Source: Choanephora cucurbitarum (taxonomy: Eukaryota; Mucoromycota; Mucoromycetes; Mucorales; Choanephoraceae). From it: a stretch of 64,000 nt of DNA. A program made the translations under genes and the position numbers. Below the pieces are notes generated by a model, which was given only the letters and a program-made list of their open reading frames with translations, made no database searches and was not told the DNA's origin. The stretch lies in the NCBI GenBank assembly GCA_025331435.1, contig JAIWNI010000026.1, positions 248,001 to 312,000 on the forward strand, in the 5' to 3' direction. Shown in pieces: positions 24,194 through 35,807 of the stretch. How positions within the stretch are numbered: the stretch's first letter is position 1; each line of letters begins with the position of its first letter.

Positions 24194-25716
24194 TTGAGTT
24201 CCATTAATGATGACAATAATAAACAAAAGAATGACTGAGCAACTACCCCTAAAGATATTAGTAAAGCCTCTTCCTTAGCTTTGGTAAAAGACAACGGGTC
24301 GTATTGAAGTGTCATATAAAAATGAATCCGACTTATCGGATATTTTAGCTTACATTCAGAATTGGAAATAGTTGGTCCTTTAAGAGTAGCGCCTTCATCG
24401 ATAAAAAAAAAGAAGAGGACCTATAGCAACGAAATTCGTGAGTTTAAGAAGCTAGTTTTCGCCTAATGTATTCTTTGACAACTATTCTTCTTTTATTGTA
24501 TGAAACATTGTAATGAAATCTCATCCCTTGTTTAGCGGAACTCAGTCCGATTGAACATACTCTAAAAAATAAACAAGAGGGAGACTTTTGTTATATAACT
24601 GATGAAGCTATCTCTTGAGAGAAAAAAAAGAGAGTCATATAAGGACATGTTTACTATTTCATCAACACCTCTTACAAATGCTTAGCCAAAGAGAACCAAC
24701 TGGTTAAGAGATTTACTTGCACTTGAAACTGTTAAAGGAATTCAACGGCGACATTAATTTTGACGAAATCGCCGCAGAATAGACTCCATCTTCTTCTTTG
24801 TTATCAGATACCATATGAAATATGATAAGTTCTCTATTGGAGCTTTGACTATGATCTATTGTAACAAATTGTTTATGTATAGATAGGAATTAGTTGCCAT
24901 TATAGGCCATATGCTCTCCATTTACCCTATGATTTCAGGGTTCTAAAGCATAAAGCAAAAAACTCAATTACGGCCCTTCTATTTTTCCCAATCTTAAAAT
25001 GTTGGGGCCGCAACTGTATCTTGAGGCCATATCAGACTCTATCTCTGCTAAACAAGTCGATATACACCAAGTAGGCCATATGATATCCGACGTCATCTCT
25101 TGTCATTCCTTAGATTTACGCAAAATCTTTAGATTTTGAAATTTTACTCTAAATTTAGGCAATTAATGATTTCGTCTGGATTTAAATCAGTCAATTTGAT
25201 CTAAGCAATTATCATGTATTTTTAGCATTAGATCAAAGTAAAATGAATGTAATAAAACAGTTAAGGGATTTAATATAGCTTAATTCAACTTATTTCCTTT
25301 TCGCTGTCATCACTTTGTTGTTCCTATCTACTTGAAAAGAAACAAAAAGGAGGGAGGGAATGGCAGTAGTTAACTGTAACTACAAATGGTGATCTAGAAC
25401 CTGATTTATTACCAAATGGTGATGTTATTTTGAGCCAGAGATTTGTTAGGGAATCAACTTTGCCAATCTATAAAATGATGACAATGTATCTCCGTTTCAA
25501 TAACAAGAAAGTACAGTCTAATTACTAATATACGCAAGGCCGAGATTTCTTTTGAAAGAAGTGGGGAAATACAGATTTGTAAAAATGATATGCGATTTAT
25601 GTACAAAGAAAAATAAAAAGAACGGGGGAAGGATGGAACACGATATACAAATGTTGATGTGCTTACAACAAAGGTCTATTGACCTTTATAGGTTAAGGAT
25701 ATGTTTCAAGAAAGGA
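24194..25716. other. gene-poor tract with transposon relic
   Basis: AT-rich DNA between the START gene (plus) and the zinc-finger gene (minus). It contains the Tc1-like relic listed at 24400-24690 and three occurrences of AGGCCATAT near 24903, 25023 and 25074. No intact gene was found. Confidence 0.55.
24400..24690 (+). mobile_element. decayed Tc1/mariner-like transposase relic
   Basis: Two short transposase-like pieces lie close together. At about 24410-24465 the frame reads KRRTYSNEIREFKKLVFA before a stop, like the N-terminal helix-turn-helix region of fungal Tc1-like transposases. At about 24529-24617 another frame reads LAELSPIEHTLKNKQEGDF, like the SPELNPIEQ segment around the third acidic residue of the DDE/D catalytic triad. 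The middle of the enzyme is missing and stops interrupt both pieces. Clear terminal inverted repeats were not identified. This is a reading of short similarities, so confidence is modest. Confidence 0.35.
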
Positions 25717-27033
25717 TTATGCTTTTTGAGAAAATGAGGCAAATAAAACATCTTCATCATCCTCTTCATTTAAGCTGTTGAGCACCCACCCAACTTTCCA
25801 AGGTTTGCCACAGGTCCAATATTTGGGATTACAGACAAAGTTTTCAATATCTTCATTGGGATCAACAAAGCCATCTGGGCGCTTACGACGCATGGCTTCA
25901 ATATGTTGTAGAGCCTTTCGTTTTTCTTCTTTACAAAAGACCCATCGACAATGACGACAAACACAGCCATTACTCTTATTATAGCTATAAAAAATGTAAG
26001 TGATTTGTAATTGACGAAAGATTATCTCTCCTTACCGAAGACCACATTTGTTACATAAATAAACAAAAGGTTTCCCCTTATCGTTATAGTTTTGATTGGT
26101 AGAGAATGGCCAATTAAAAGCCTTTCGCATGCAGCCATCAGAAGCCTCTTGACATGCCTGACAAGGACCTTTGACTCGAGTAGGACGACCTGTCGGGGTT
26201 GTGTTGACGACTGTCTTTTTTGTGTGTTTAGTATCAGTGTGCTTTGTGTTGATCTGATCTATTGAGGTGTCATGATGTTTATTTTTTATGGTGCTGTATG
26301 GTAAATAGAGTGGCATATGATTGACTTTTGTGTCTTGCAGCTTGTCCTGATCGCTTTCTTCTGATGAATGATCTGTATGACTAGAATCAGAATAGACACT
26401 GTAGCGTCTATGCTTGGCTCGAGGAATTTCAATCATACTGATGCCACGTTGGCGCTTACGCGGATTCAATTGTTGTTGTTGTTGTTGTTGTTGCAGATGG
26501 CTGCGGGCGTGTGCTACTCTCTTGCGTACTGCGGAGAGAAGAGATTGGCCACAGACAACTTGCGAAGTGCATTCAAAGTCACATGTGTCTATAGGAGATG
26601 TATCTCTACCAAATCGATCTTGATTCAAATGAGAGGGAGTCAAGTTTAATTGAAAGACAACACTTTTATCAGCAATATCAAAAGGTGCGTCATACACTGC
26701 AGAAGGTGATCTATAAGGCGTTGATTTCCTTCGGCGCTCATGATTATTGTATGAAGAAGGATGTCTATGAAGTAAATCATGATCTCTGGAAACAAAGGCT
26801 TGTTGGGGTGAAGAAGAGGATATAGAGGGAGTGAAGAGTGAATCAGCATCATCTTCATCCGAGTCGTGTAGCAAATCAGGTGGAGAGAGTGCTTGGCTGA
26901 GCGCAGCTTCGGATCGGGTTGCCGAATCATTATTGATTGAGTCAAAAATGCGCTTTATGGACGGCAGGCGTCCTTCTGCATTGAGGTGGTCATGTTCAAA
27001 TTCGTATGGAGGAGTTGCTGGGGAAATGTTCAT
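25717..27033 (-). CDS. Cys-rich GATA-like zinc-finger protein
   Basis: Two exons on the minus strand, 27033-26036 and 25984-25717, give 421 aa. The start MNISPATPPYEFEHDHLN follows an AG/CT-rich leader. Residues 1-300 are disordered, Ser/Asp/His-rich, with a Q8 tract (about residue 180). They carry basic clusters that could be nuclear localisation signals (NPRKRQRG, RAKHRRY). The C-terminal region holds the finger: GRPTRVKGPCQACQEAS, then VYLCNKCGLRYNKS, VCRHCRWVFCKEEKRK and FVCNPKYWTCGKPW. LCNKCGLRY resembles the second half of a GATA finger, but the loop after the first CxxC is much longer and extra Cys pairs follow. Probably a DNA-binding regulator; the family is not one I can name precisely. 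Confidence 0.82.
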
Positions 27034-30000
27034 GATGTATTTACAGTATGACAGTGAGGAGTTAGAAAAAAGGAAAAAGAGTAGAGAGAAAGAAAAAGAA
27101 AGAGAAAATGAGTCGGATGAGTTCGGATTTATATAGAAATAATGGCTGAGACATTTAATCATTTCGAGAACGAAAAAAAACGAGAAGCTTGTGGCGGATC
27201 AGAACAGATTATTGTTCTTCCTTTTAAAGTCCTTGTTCGATATTGGCTGGTAGAGACAAGGGCAATAGGAAGGATGGCTATGTTGCCGAAGGCCTTTGAT
27301 TTCCTTCATGTTAAATCGATCCTACAGGATCAATTGATTTAGCCGAGTTATCTATAAATCAGAAAAGTCGATACGAGTACAAGTCTCGATGATTTTCCCC
27401 TCCTGAAATTCGAGTAAGAACATGGGTTAGATTGGGTTTTAATTTCATAGAGCAGAATGCGCTTGCTTAGTGCTGCAACAATTGTTTAAGGCTGAACTAT
27501 TCATGTGTATATGGTGTCATCAAAGAGGTTCTATTCCAGGGTCTTTTCGCTATGGTTAAAACTAATTAACTCAATTGAGAAGTAGCGGATAAAATAAAAA
27601 TCGAATCCCTTTGATTTACCCGGTCAAATCTGGCGAATAGGCTTAAAGTAGCCACAGCGCTCTTCTTTGGGTATACGCTTAATGTCCAAAATAAGGGCTC
27701 TTTTCTGATAGCGTGTCTTATTTGAAACATATCGCACAAGAGGCTTTATTTTTGTTTGTTTTATGCAATGCTTATTAATCTATTCAACCGCAATAACACT
27801 CTTGAACTCCAGCTTAATTTTCTTTCAGTGATTGGCACGTTTAATTATTTTTGCATGTCGGACTAACTGGATCGCCAAGCTTTTTTTTAGATCAAATCTA
27901 TACATGTTTTATACAACATCATCAAGTACAAACATACTCAAGGTTATCTCTGGTTTCTCTGACTTGCTGGGCGCTTTTTCTTGTCATTTTTCTTCAGGAT
28001 TTGAATTGTCTGTTAAGCAAATGCTTACCGAATACTTTTGATATTTATGTAGCTGAGATTCGGCACTGACAAAACGAAGAGTGTAATCTATTTAGCCTTC
28101 TTTTTTTTTCCATTTCCTTCCTTTCTGAAATAGCACATATATCCCAAGAATCAAGCGAAACCATTCTTCTTATAAATACTGTTCAAACAAAAAGCTAAAT
28201 TATGTAATGATACACATACATGTTGTCAAAGCGCAACTTTCTTTATTACCATCTGTTCTAAAGATGAAAGCAAGGGTCAACAGTGGGGTTTATGGCTCAA
28301 TTCATATATTTTACGAAGCACAATGGATAAACTGTATTTTGTCATTTACTTTCGGCTGCTTATTCCATAGCTGGTATTTCGCTCTTTCAAATAACCTTAG
28401 TTTCGATCATAGCAACACTGTTTATCAACAAATCTTTCTTGTCTACATTATGGCCGCATGGACAGACTTCTTCTCTTGAAAGTTTTCTCTTGAAGTTATA
28501 CCGACAATCATCAAAGTATTGAAAGATACTGTTCATTCCATTTTGGAAAGTATTACAACCTGTTTCTTTCCCTCCTTTCTTTTTTCTTTTTTTATGAAAA
28601 CTGGTTTTCAAATAGTAATAGAGTATTATCCTATATATTGTGCAATTTGTGATCGAAACATATATGCACTTTTAGTTGCCACTCGAAATAGCAATAGGAA
28701 ATCGCTTATAGGTTGTTCCGTTTAGAACTTCTGTTATACCGAACCATGCAATTCTGTTAAAAGGGTAGAAACAGTGAACTCTATTTTAAAAGTCGGGTAT
28801 ACTGATACTTATGGCTGAATTTCTTTGCGCAGTCATATGGTAAAGTGATTTCTAAATCAAGAAAAAGTTTGAAGCACTATCATTCCTTTGTGTATGTAGT
28901 CTCGACGTGTAGAAAGCACATCATACCTTGAATCAGTATTTTGTATTCTTTAAACATTTCATGGGCCATTAACATGGTGGCAACGCAATACCACATGTTA
29001 TTTATATTGTTAAAAGACATGCAAGCATACTATGTCTGGCTTTCGAGAAACAACTGGTTTCATATCGACTGAGATAACACAAATAGAGTGATTTCTTGTG
29101 GGGAGACAACATTTGTTTGAATGATCTACAGTTATCTGATTGCACAAATGTTGTACAAGATATAGAGAACCTATCAACTAACGTTGCAAGGCATTTATAA
29201 TTCATAAATAATGTTTCTCTCGTTAAATTGACTGAAAAAAGAAAGAGAGGAACAGTCAACTCAGATACTTCATATCAAAATATGTTTGTACAGGTAATAC
29301 GAATCAACATATTTATGCTCAGCAGTCAATTTCTAACTGTAATGGGTATCTCCTTTTATTCATTTGCAGATTGAAATAAATGAAGGTATTCGAGAAGAGC
29401 CATACAGATTGAGGAGGAAAAGGCAAAGAAAACGGTAATCAACAGAAAGATAACACAGAAGATCAGCACAAAAGACGCTACAAACCAGTTTGGCATTTGT
29501 GCACATTATCGTTGGAACAAAGTGACACAAACGATGAATGTTGAAAATTACAAACTTTCATGAGAATGCAGTAAGCGCAGAATTAAATTATAAATTTCTA
29601 AAGATAGGGTGGATAGAATTTCTCTTACAAATGATGCTTTCTTTATTGTAATTGATAACACTTCTTTCTGCTTTTTTAGTAAACGTGAATGAATTGCTCT
29701 ACGCGACTACAGACATATTTATCTGCCCCTCCGTATTCTTTCAAACTCGATTTCATTCAATGACTCTGGTCAGCCGAAAAAGACAAAATTAAAAGAGATA
29801 TGTTTCTTGATCTGTAAGATCTCAAGACGATCAACTAATGCATCAATGACAAGCTAATCTGATCTTTTGAAATATTTTGAAAAGAACTTAGATTCGGATA
29901 AAGATTTGTTTTTTTTTTTCATCTACCTCTTTTTCTTAACAATTGAAAGTAAAACCTTCTTTCCGGTAAAATACATTGATCCAATTGACAGGACACATTT

Positions 30001-30802
30001 AACTACTTTATGTATAAAGCAAAAACCAAGCTTTTCTCTCGTTGAGATGTTAACAAAGTTCAAAGCCAAAAAATAATGAAGTTCTCAACTCTTTGGTTCT
30101 ACAGTCTCTTACAAGCTTATACTCTATTTGAGATAGTACATTGCTATGGCTGCTTTGATGACTGTATCAATACCATGGCAGTGTATTCTATCAATAACAT
30201 CTCTGCCAGAAAAACATGAACTTGTTTCTTTCTTTCGGCCACTAAGATACAGACTCTGTATGATTTTCTTTACTGTTGATTTGGTATCTCTTCAATTGAA
30301 CTTGAGAAACCAGTAGCATAATATGAAAAGGATCTTACTTTATAAAGAACTCATGGTTTTCGGGTAATTGTTTAGCATATGCGTAATCTGATTGGATACT
30401 AAACTCTATAATGTGACTCAGGTCTTAAACTAGTAGATCAATCTGTCAAAACCATGAAGCTACGGCTTCAATCTTTGATTGACATTTTCTTTTTTGTTTA
30501 TTTGCACAATAATCATTGTGTGCATAATTTCTGTTTATATTATTTTGAGCTGAAAGGTGTAGTAGTAGCTTTCTTTAAAAAAAAAAGAGAGAAAGAGAGA
30601 ATAACCTTGTTTATCAATATAGGGTAGTAACGGAGATCTTGTATCTGATGCTTTTCCTGCTGACTTCCTAATTTAGACACCCGTTAAAAAATGTCACTTT
30701 GATAGAAAAAAAAAGTTTCTCGAAAACAAGATTATAATCTACTTGTTACTTTTTTCTTTGTTCCTCTCTTTTTGTTTTATTCATTATACCACTTTACTTT
30801 AT
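27034..30802. other. 3.8-kb gene-poor tract
   Basis: Divergent intergenic region between the zinc-finger gene (minus) and the LrgB-like gene (plus). AT-rich with poly-A and poly-T runs. A coding-like minus-strand stretch at about 27770-27535 is described in the findings. Several 60-90-codon open frames elsewhere show no motif or splice context and look like chance. Confidence 0.55.
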
Positions 30803-32741
30803 ATGAGAAAGATCAGCAGAGAATCAATATACAAGAGCATCTATCGAGTTAGAGCTACGTCATACAACTATATAGAAGACTATATCTACAGTTACATTGA
30901 AAGCCTACCTAGTATCAAACAGGACATCATTCGCTGGTCGTTGAACATCCTGTATTTCATTGTGGGGCTTTTCTACAATTGGGCTGTTTATGCTGTCCTG
31001 AGGCAAATGCCAAACATGCAAAAGTTTCCCTCCAATATAGCAGGCATGATTGTCCTATTCTTTTTGCTCATCTGTGCACATACTATATCACCTCGCTATA
31101 CAGATCGATTTGTCTATCTAATTGAACCTTATTCATCATTTGCCTTAAGAAGCATGAACATTATGTTTATACCCGCTTTTATCGGCATTGTCAACAATCC
31201 ACCAACAAGTGGTCCTGAGCTTGGTCGAATGATATGTGTTTTTGGTATGTATGCCTTTTAAGAGAGATTTTTTTTTCCTTCATTTCTATCCATTGGAGCT
31301 AAATCAAAAAGGAATATGAAACATTGTGTTGATATCTTGTTAATTAGTTGTTGGCTATATCGTTGTATTTTTATCTTGCACATGCTCGGTTCGAATTATG
31401 CGCCTAATACTATTTCCTGTGGAAGCCAGAAAGACGTTTTCTTCAAATAAAGCAGATAGGCACCCGAATCAATCCCTGGAAGAAGAAGAGATCGGAACAC
31501 ATGTGACACAGCGGCAGTCAAATGAGGTTTCATCATCAGTTTCTCAAATAGTTAGTGATGAAGATAAAGCCTCATGTATCCGAACGCTGACAGGTGAAAA
31601 CCATTCGATCCTATCTGTTCCGGCCGCTGAGAATTATATGGCAAGCAACGTCAATACACTTTATGGAAACGAAAAGGAGGCCCCCAAGAAACATGGTCCA
31701 CTACACAGTATTGCAGTTTGGTGTATGGAGCAATCTTGCTTTGATGATTTAATGTTCTTTCTTATGTTTTGTGCATGCGCCTTTGTCTTCTTGCCATTAC
31801 CCGACAGTAACCCAGCTATGCCTTTTTTTCGACTCTTTTTGTATTTCACGACAACAGTTTTGACGTACTCTCTATCATGTCGAATGCCAGCACAGATTCG
31901 TATGGTTATACATCCCATCATTCTTGCAGCTGCTTGTGTTATGGCAGCTATTGCTTATTTCGAGCAAGTCAAGGGCTTCGATATCAGACATGGTATAGGT
32001 CTCTACAAAAAAGGAGTGACGTTTATTGGTTTAGTTGAAAAGACATATGTCGAATGGCCAGGTGCCGGCGATCTCCTATCTGCTACTATGGATGTCTCTA
32101 TTATATCACTTGCTTTCAATGTATACAAAAGTAGACCAAGCTCATTACGACAGGTAACATACCCTCTTTCTTTTTCAGGATAACATTTCATTTAAAATTC
32201 TCCCTTTTCTTCTAAGTGGATGGTAGTCTTCATGTCGATTATACCCATGGCATTTTTAGTCATGTTTGTCACACCTTTGTTTGCTCATTCAATTGGATGT
32301 AGTCCAGACAACAGTCTGGTGTGGTCTTCGAGATCAGTCACAACTGCTATTGGCATAACCATCTCTAAAGTGTTGGATTCAAATCAAAGTATTGCCACTG
32401 CCATTATTACATTCACAGGGATTACTGGCCCTATTTTGGGCCCTTTGTTACTTAGATTAGCTCGTGTACAACCTGGTAGAGTGAAAAGTTTTCTTCTTTT
32501 TATATCAACAAAAAAAAAGCATACTAACATCTTTCTTTTTTTTTTAGATGATGATATGACAATTGGTATCACTATGGGCTCATGTTCGCATGGTGTTGGT
32601 ACTGCTTATCTCATTGGAAAAAATCCCAAGGCAAGTGGTATGGCATCCTTGGCTTTTGCTACCTTTGGCACTATTGGTGTTATTGTGGCTTCCATTCCAG
32701 CACTTTCTGATACCATAAAACATCTCGCAGGATTTCCTTAG
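30803..32741 (+). CDS. LrgA/LrgB-like membrane protein
   Basis: Polytopic protein whose C-terminal part matches the LrgB/CidB family. In plants the fused LrgA-LrgB form (PLGG1) exports glycolate and glycerate from plastids. Exons are 30803-31244, 31348-32153, 32217-32475 and 32548-32741, giving 566 aa. The N-terminal third has several TM helices (SLNILYFIVGLFYNWAVY, GMIVLFFLLICAHTI) and NNPPTSGPELGRM, fitting an LrgA-like part. A hydrophilic linker follows (about 185-290). The LrgB part shows SSRSVTTAIGITISKVL, ITGPILGPLLLRL and the signature TMGSCSHGVGTAYLIG near the C-terminus. I start at MRKISRES; the upstream open frame lacks an ATG. It ends 213 bases from the convergent SEC39 stop. Substrate and membrane in a fungus are unknown. 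Confidence 0.88.
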
Positions 32742-32954
32742 AAACTTTGATAAGATGAATCATATCAATCCACCTTTCCTCCTACTTCATACCATAACAT
32801 TGCTATTTATTGTATCTAGATGTATTTATTTTTGTATGTATTAACCAAAAAAGTAAAATATAGAGTGTGGTTTAGTCTATGACTTTACAATAAAAACAAA
32901 GAGTATAATGTAGAAATAAATTTGAAGAGGATATATAGCTGAAGAAAGAAAACC

Positions 32955-35807
32955 TTAAGATTGGAAGAGCCAACCGCCCACTGCATCACGAAGTATGTCT
33001 CTCTTTCGCTTTCCATTGTTTCCTTCTGAAGCTTCGCCACCAGTCAAAAGATCACCCAGACTCCATTGTTTTGTAGCATTCTGAAACAAGCCTTGCCATC
33101 CCTTTGATTCTTGTTGGCTTTGATTATAATTGTTGGCACTTAATTGAGCCAGACTGATTTGATCAGGCCTGTCCCGATCAAGCTTGCGCCATACAGCCAA
33201 GACATCGCTTATGTTTTCGGGTGGACTCAAAGTCATAGCCATAGAGAGTACATCTAGTCTTCTGTTGATATCATCAAATGCTTCCACTTTGCCCAAGTTT
33301 AGACAAACTTGCCATGCGTTTTGATTTACTTGGTCTTGATAATCCTTTGATTTGCCTGTCATTTTTGCATTTTGTGCAGCTTCTACTGTAATCTGACAAA
33401 GTCTGTATGATTCGAGATAATCTTCTTCAATCAGAGCAGCACTAGTCATGAATGCCAGTGCTTTGACTTTTGCTAATGCATCTTCACCATAGCCTAGCTT
33501 GCGTACTAATGTCAATACTTCCTCATGGCGACGGTATATGTCTTGTTTGGTATTGATTAGTTTTGATACAAGCTCAAGTCGATTACTGGATTGTCTAACT
33601 TGAATGGGCATCAATGTAACACCAGGTCGATCTTGCACTTTATGCTCATGGATTAGGGTATGTGTTGCTTCGATCAAATCTATTTCCTTCTTGATTTCAG
33701 CGGTAGGAGGTAATACTTTAAGGCAATCCCATGCTTGATTCAATTCGCCCGAGTGCATGTTGCCTGATGTGGCATTGTCAAAGAATTCTCTTTCAGCATC
33801 AATCACAAGTCTTTCGGCTTTTGTGATATCTAGCGACTTGTTTGAACCCAAGATGAGTTCTTTAGCTAATTTAAATCCTAGTTTTTTCATCATCAAGGTT
33901 AGCCATTCTATTTGTTCATGTGCTTTCTTTTTTTTTTTTTTCATTGAAGTAGATAGGAACTTACTGCCACATCGAAGTAAGGAACTAAAAAAGATTTCTA
34001 AAATTTCAGTCGATTCCAATTTACTAAAGATGCCTTGATCAGGATCTGAAAGTCGCATCATATCGTCTAATAGTTCACGCCAGTCGTCATCACGATCAAA
34101 TTGAGCTCCTCTTATCTCAGCACCACCACCAGCTCTTGATGACATACGAATGCACAGTTGTCTTTGAGCATCTGCCGTTTGATCATATAAAAACCATGAA
34201 AGAGGTACGCGGGCATGGTATCTGTTAAGCACTTCTGCTGATCCAAGATGTGTTTGAAGTGTATCCATCATTTGTGTTAATCCATAGGGACCAATCGATT
34301 GAAGCGCCATGAATACTTGAAGAGTAGAAGAGTCGATTGTACTTGAGATCACAGTAGCCATATCCATAGGTTCATCAGGGTTTTCTGTCACATCGTTAAA
34401 GATAGGAAGACATTCAAACAATCGCACCAAGTGCTCCATTGATCCATCGCCAGTATACACAATAGCAAGCACTAGTCGAGAGAGATCAAGCTCATCTTTA
34501 ATGATTCGATCTTCTATAGGTAACGTTGGCTTAGACATCTCAAAGACAGCGCAACACCAGTCCAGATGGTATTTCAGTCGTTTTGAGTCCAATAACCATC
34601 GATACAGAATAAAGTCCACTTCTTTCTCTTCTTGTTTATTTTGCTTATTTCGCTTGGCAACTTCAATCCAAGGCAGCGCTAGTCGAAGCATGTCATCTAC
34701 AATAGTTGCTTCATTGGTGTTGCTCAGCAAGCCATTGAGCACCTGTTCACTCGACAGCTTTTTAAATTTCTCGAGATTAACAAAATCGCCTTCTGTTTGA
34801 TGATTAATTGAGCCATAAACATATTTGCATAGCCATTCGTAATCCTCAACCTGAGACGCAATGCCTGTCACACCCATAACTTGAGCGTACCGAATGATCT
34901 CAAGTGCTATGCTACTTAGGCCTATCTGATCTGCTGCCTGAGCGCGACCCAGGTACCAATCAGCAATCACTTTAGCGGATGTAGGGTATTCTGTGCTCTG
35001 AACAACGCCGTCTAGTTTTGCAAGATAATCCTTGTATTCCTGTACTTCCAGATCAATCTTTTCTTTGACCCAGTCTTGCTCTACTGGATCTTGTTCTTTT
35101 CGCCAAGGCTCTTCAAGCCAACGATCTTCATGGTCTTGTGTGACATGAGGTAAATCGAACTGACTTGGATCAACAGTCTCGGGTATTTGTGAAAGAATAA
35201 ACAGACGCTGCTGTAATACATCCTGGCCATGATGTAAAAAGATGGCATCTAAAGCTGTGTGGTTTTCTGATCTAGCAAATTCAATCGCTTTTGCAATCAG
35301 GTTGCTGTCTCTAAATTGAGCATAAGCAGTAGCAATAGCAGCAGTGTCGCCCTCCTGCTCCTCTAAACTAGGCCATATTTTGATGAATGTGTTTAATCGA
35401 TCAAGGTATTGCAAAAAATAAAGTCGACTTCGAAGCCAAGTTTTATCGTCTTCAGTGATGGAGCTGTCTTTAGTCAAATTAGCTAATATAGGATCGGTCT
35501 TATTCAAAACGCGTGCTTGTCCAACTCCCAAGATGGCTCTTTGAACCTCTGGCTGATTAGCACAAGTATCAAGGGATTCTGCTACTACCCAAGCATCGTC
35601 CTTGACGAGTTCAAGTAATTCGACATCCTTTCGTTGTATATCCAAACCGCGTTCTTCTTTTCGCTTCGTCCATTGTGCCTTATAAGCTAAATCTTTATCA
35701 ATTTGAAGTTCATCTGCAAGATCAATAGCTGCTTGAAAGTTGCCTTGGTTCAGATGAACCAAAAAGTCTCGAGGTGTAAGTTGCTCCATACTTAAAGAGC
35801 CATACAA
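32955..35807 (-). CDS. SEC39: Sec39/NBAS-like subunit of the Dsl1/NRZ tethering complex
   Basis: Helical-repeat protein of the Sec39 domain family, which with Dsl1 and Tip20 tethers Golgi-derived COPI vesicles at the ER. The open frame is 950 codons. A 42-nt GTAAGT...AAAG segment (33964-33923) adds FLSTSMKKKKKK without changing phase and is probably an intron; without it the protein has 936 aa. Recognisable pieces include LTPRDFLVHLNQGNFQAAIDLADEL at the N-terminus, TSAKVIADWYLGRAQ, and SSIALEIIRYAQVMGVTGI. No TM or signal is seen, fitting a peripheral cytosolic subunit. The start may instead be the ATG 18 bases downstream (MEQLTPRDF), which begins right at the conserved region. It is divergent from RPS8, with 729 bases between the starts. 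Confidence 0.88.
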   Translation of the reverse strand: MYGSLSMEQLTPRDFLVHLNQGNFQAAIDLADELQIDKDLAYKAQWTKRKEERGLDIQRKDVELLELVKDDAWVVAESLDTCANQPEVQRAILGVGQARVLNKTDPILANLTKDSSITEDDKTWLRSRLYFLQYLDRLNTFIKIWPSLEEQEGDTAAIATAYAQFRDSNLIAKAIEFARSENHTALDAIFLHHGQDVLQQRLFILSQIPETVDPSQFDLPHVTQDHEDRWLEEPWRKEQDPVEQDWVKEKIDLEVQEYKDYLAKLDGVVQSTEYPTSAKVIADWYLGRAQAADQIGLSSIALEIIRYAQVMGVTGIASQVEDYEWLCKYVYGSINHQTEGDFVNLEKFKKLSSEQVLNGLLSNTNEATIVDDMLRLALPWIEVAKRNKQNKQEEKEVDFILYRWLLDSKRLKYHLDWCCAVFEMSKPTLPIEDRIIKDELDLSRLVLAIVYTGDGSMEHLVRLFECLPIFNDVTENPDEPMDMATVISSTIDSSTLQVFMALQSIGPYGLTQMMDTLQTHLGSAEVLNRYHARVPLSWFLYDQTADAQRQLCIRMSSRAGGGAEIRGAQFDRDDDWRELLDDMMRLSDPDQGIFSKLESTEILEIFFSSLLRCGSKFLSTSMKKKKKKAHEQIEWLTLMMKKLGFKLAKELILGSNKSLDITKAERLVIDAEREFFDNATSGNMHSGELNQAWDCLKVLPPTAEIKKEIDLIEATHTLIHEHKVQDRPGVTLMPIQVRQSSNRLELVSKLINTKQDIYRRHEEVLTLVRKLGYGEDALAKVKALAFMTSAALIEEDYLESYRLCQITVEAAQNAKMTGKSKDYQDQVNQNAWQVCLNLGKVEAFDDINRRLDVLSMAMTLSPPENISDVLAVWRKLDRDRPDQISLAQLSANNYNQSQQESKGWQGLFQNATKQWSLGDLLTGGEASEGNNGKRKRDILRDAVGGWLFQS

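Noticed and set aside
26368..26649. Plus-strand Leu/Cys-rich frames at the CAA/TTG repeat
   Set aside because: Antisense to the poly-Gln tract of the zinc-finger gene.
27142..27342. 66-codon plus-strand frame upstream of the zinc-finger gene
   Set aside because: No splice context, motif or leader; sits in the promoter region.
28207..28725. Several 60-90-codon frames in the gene-poor tract
   Set aside because: Rich in Phe/Tyr/Ile/Asn as expected from AT-rich DNA; no motif, no joinable exons.
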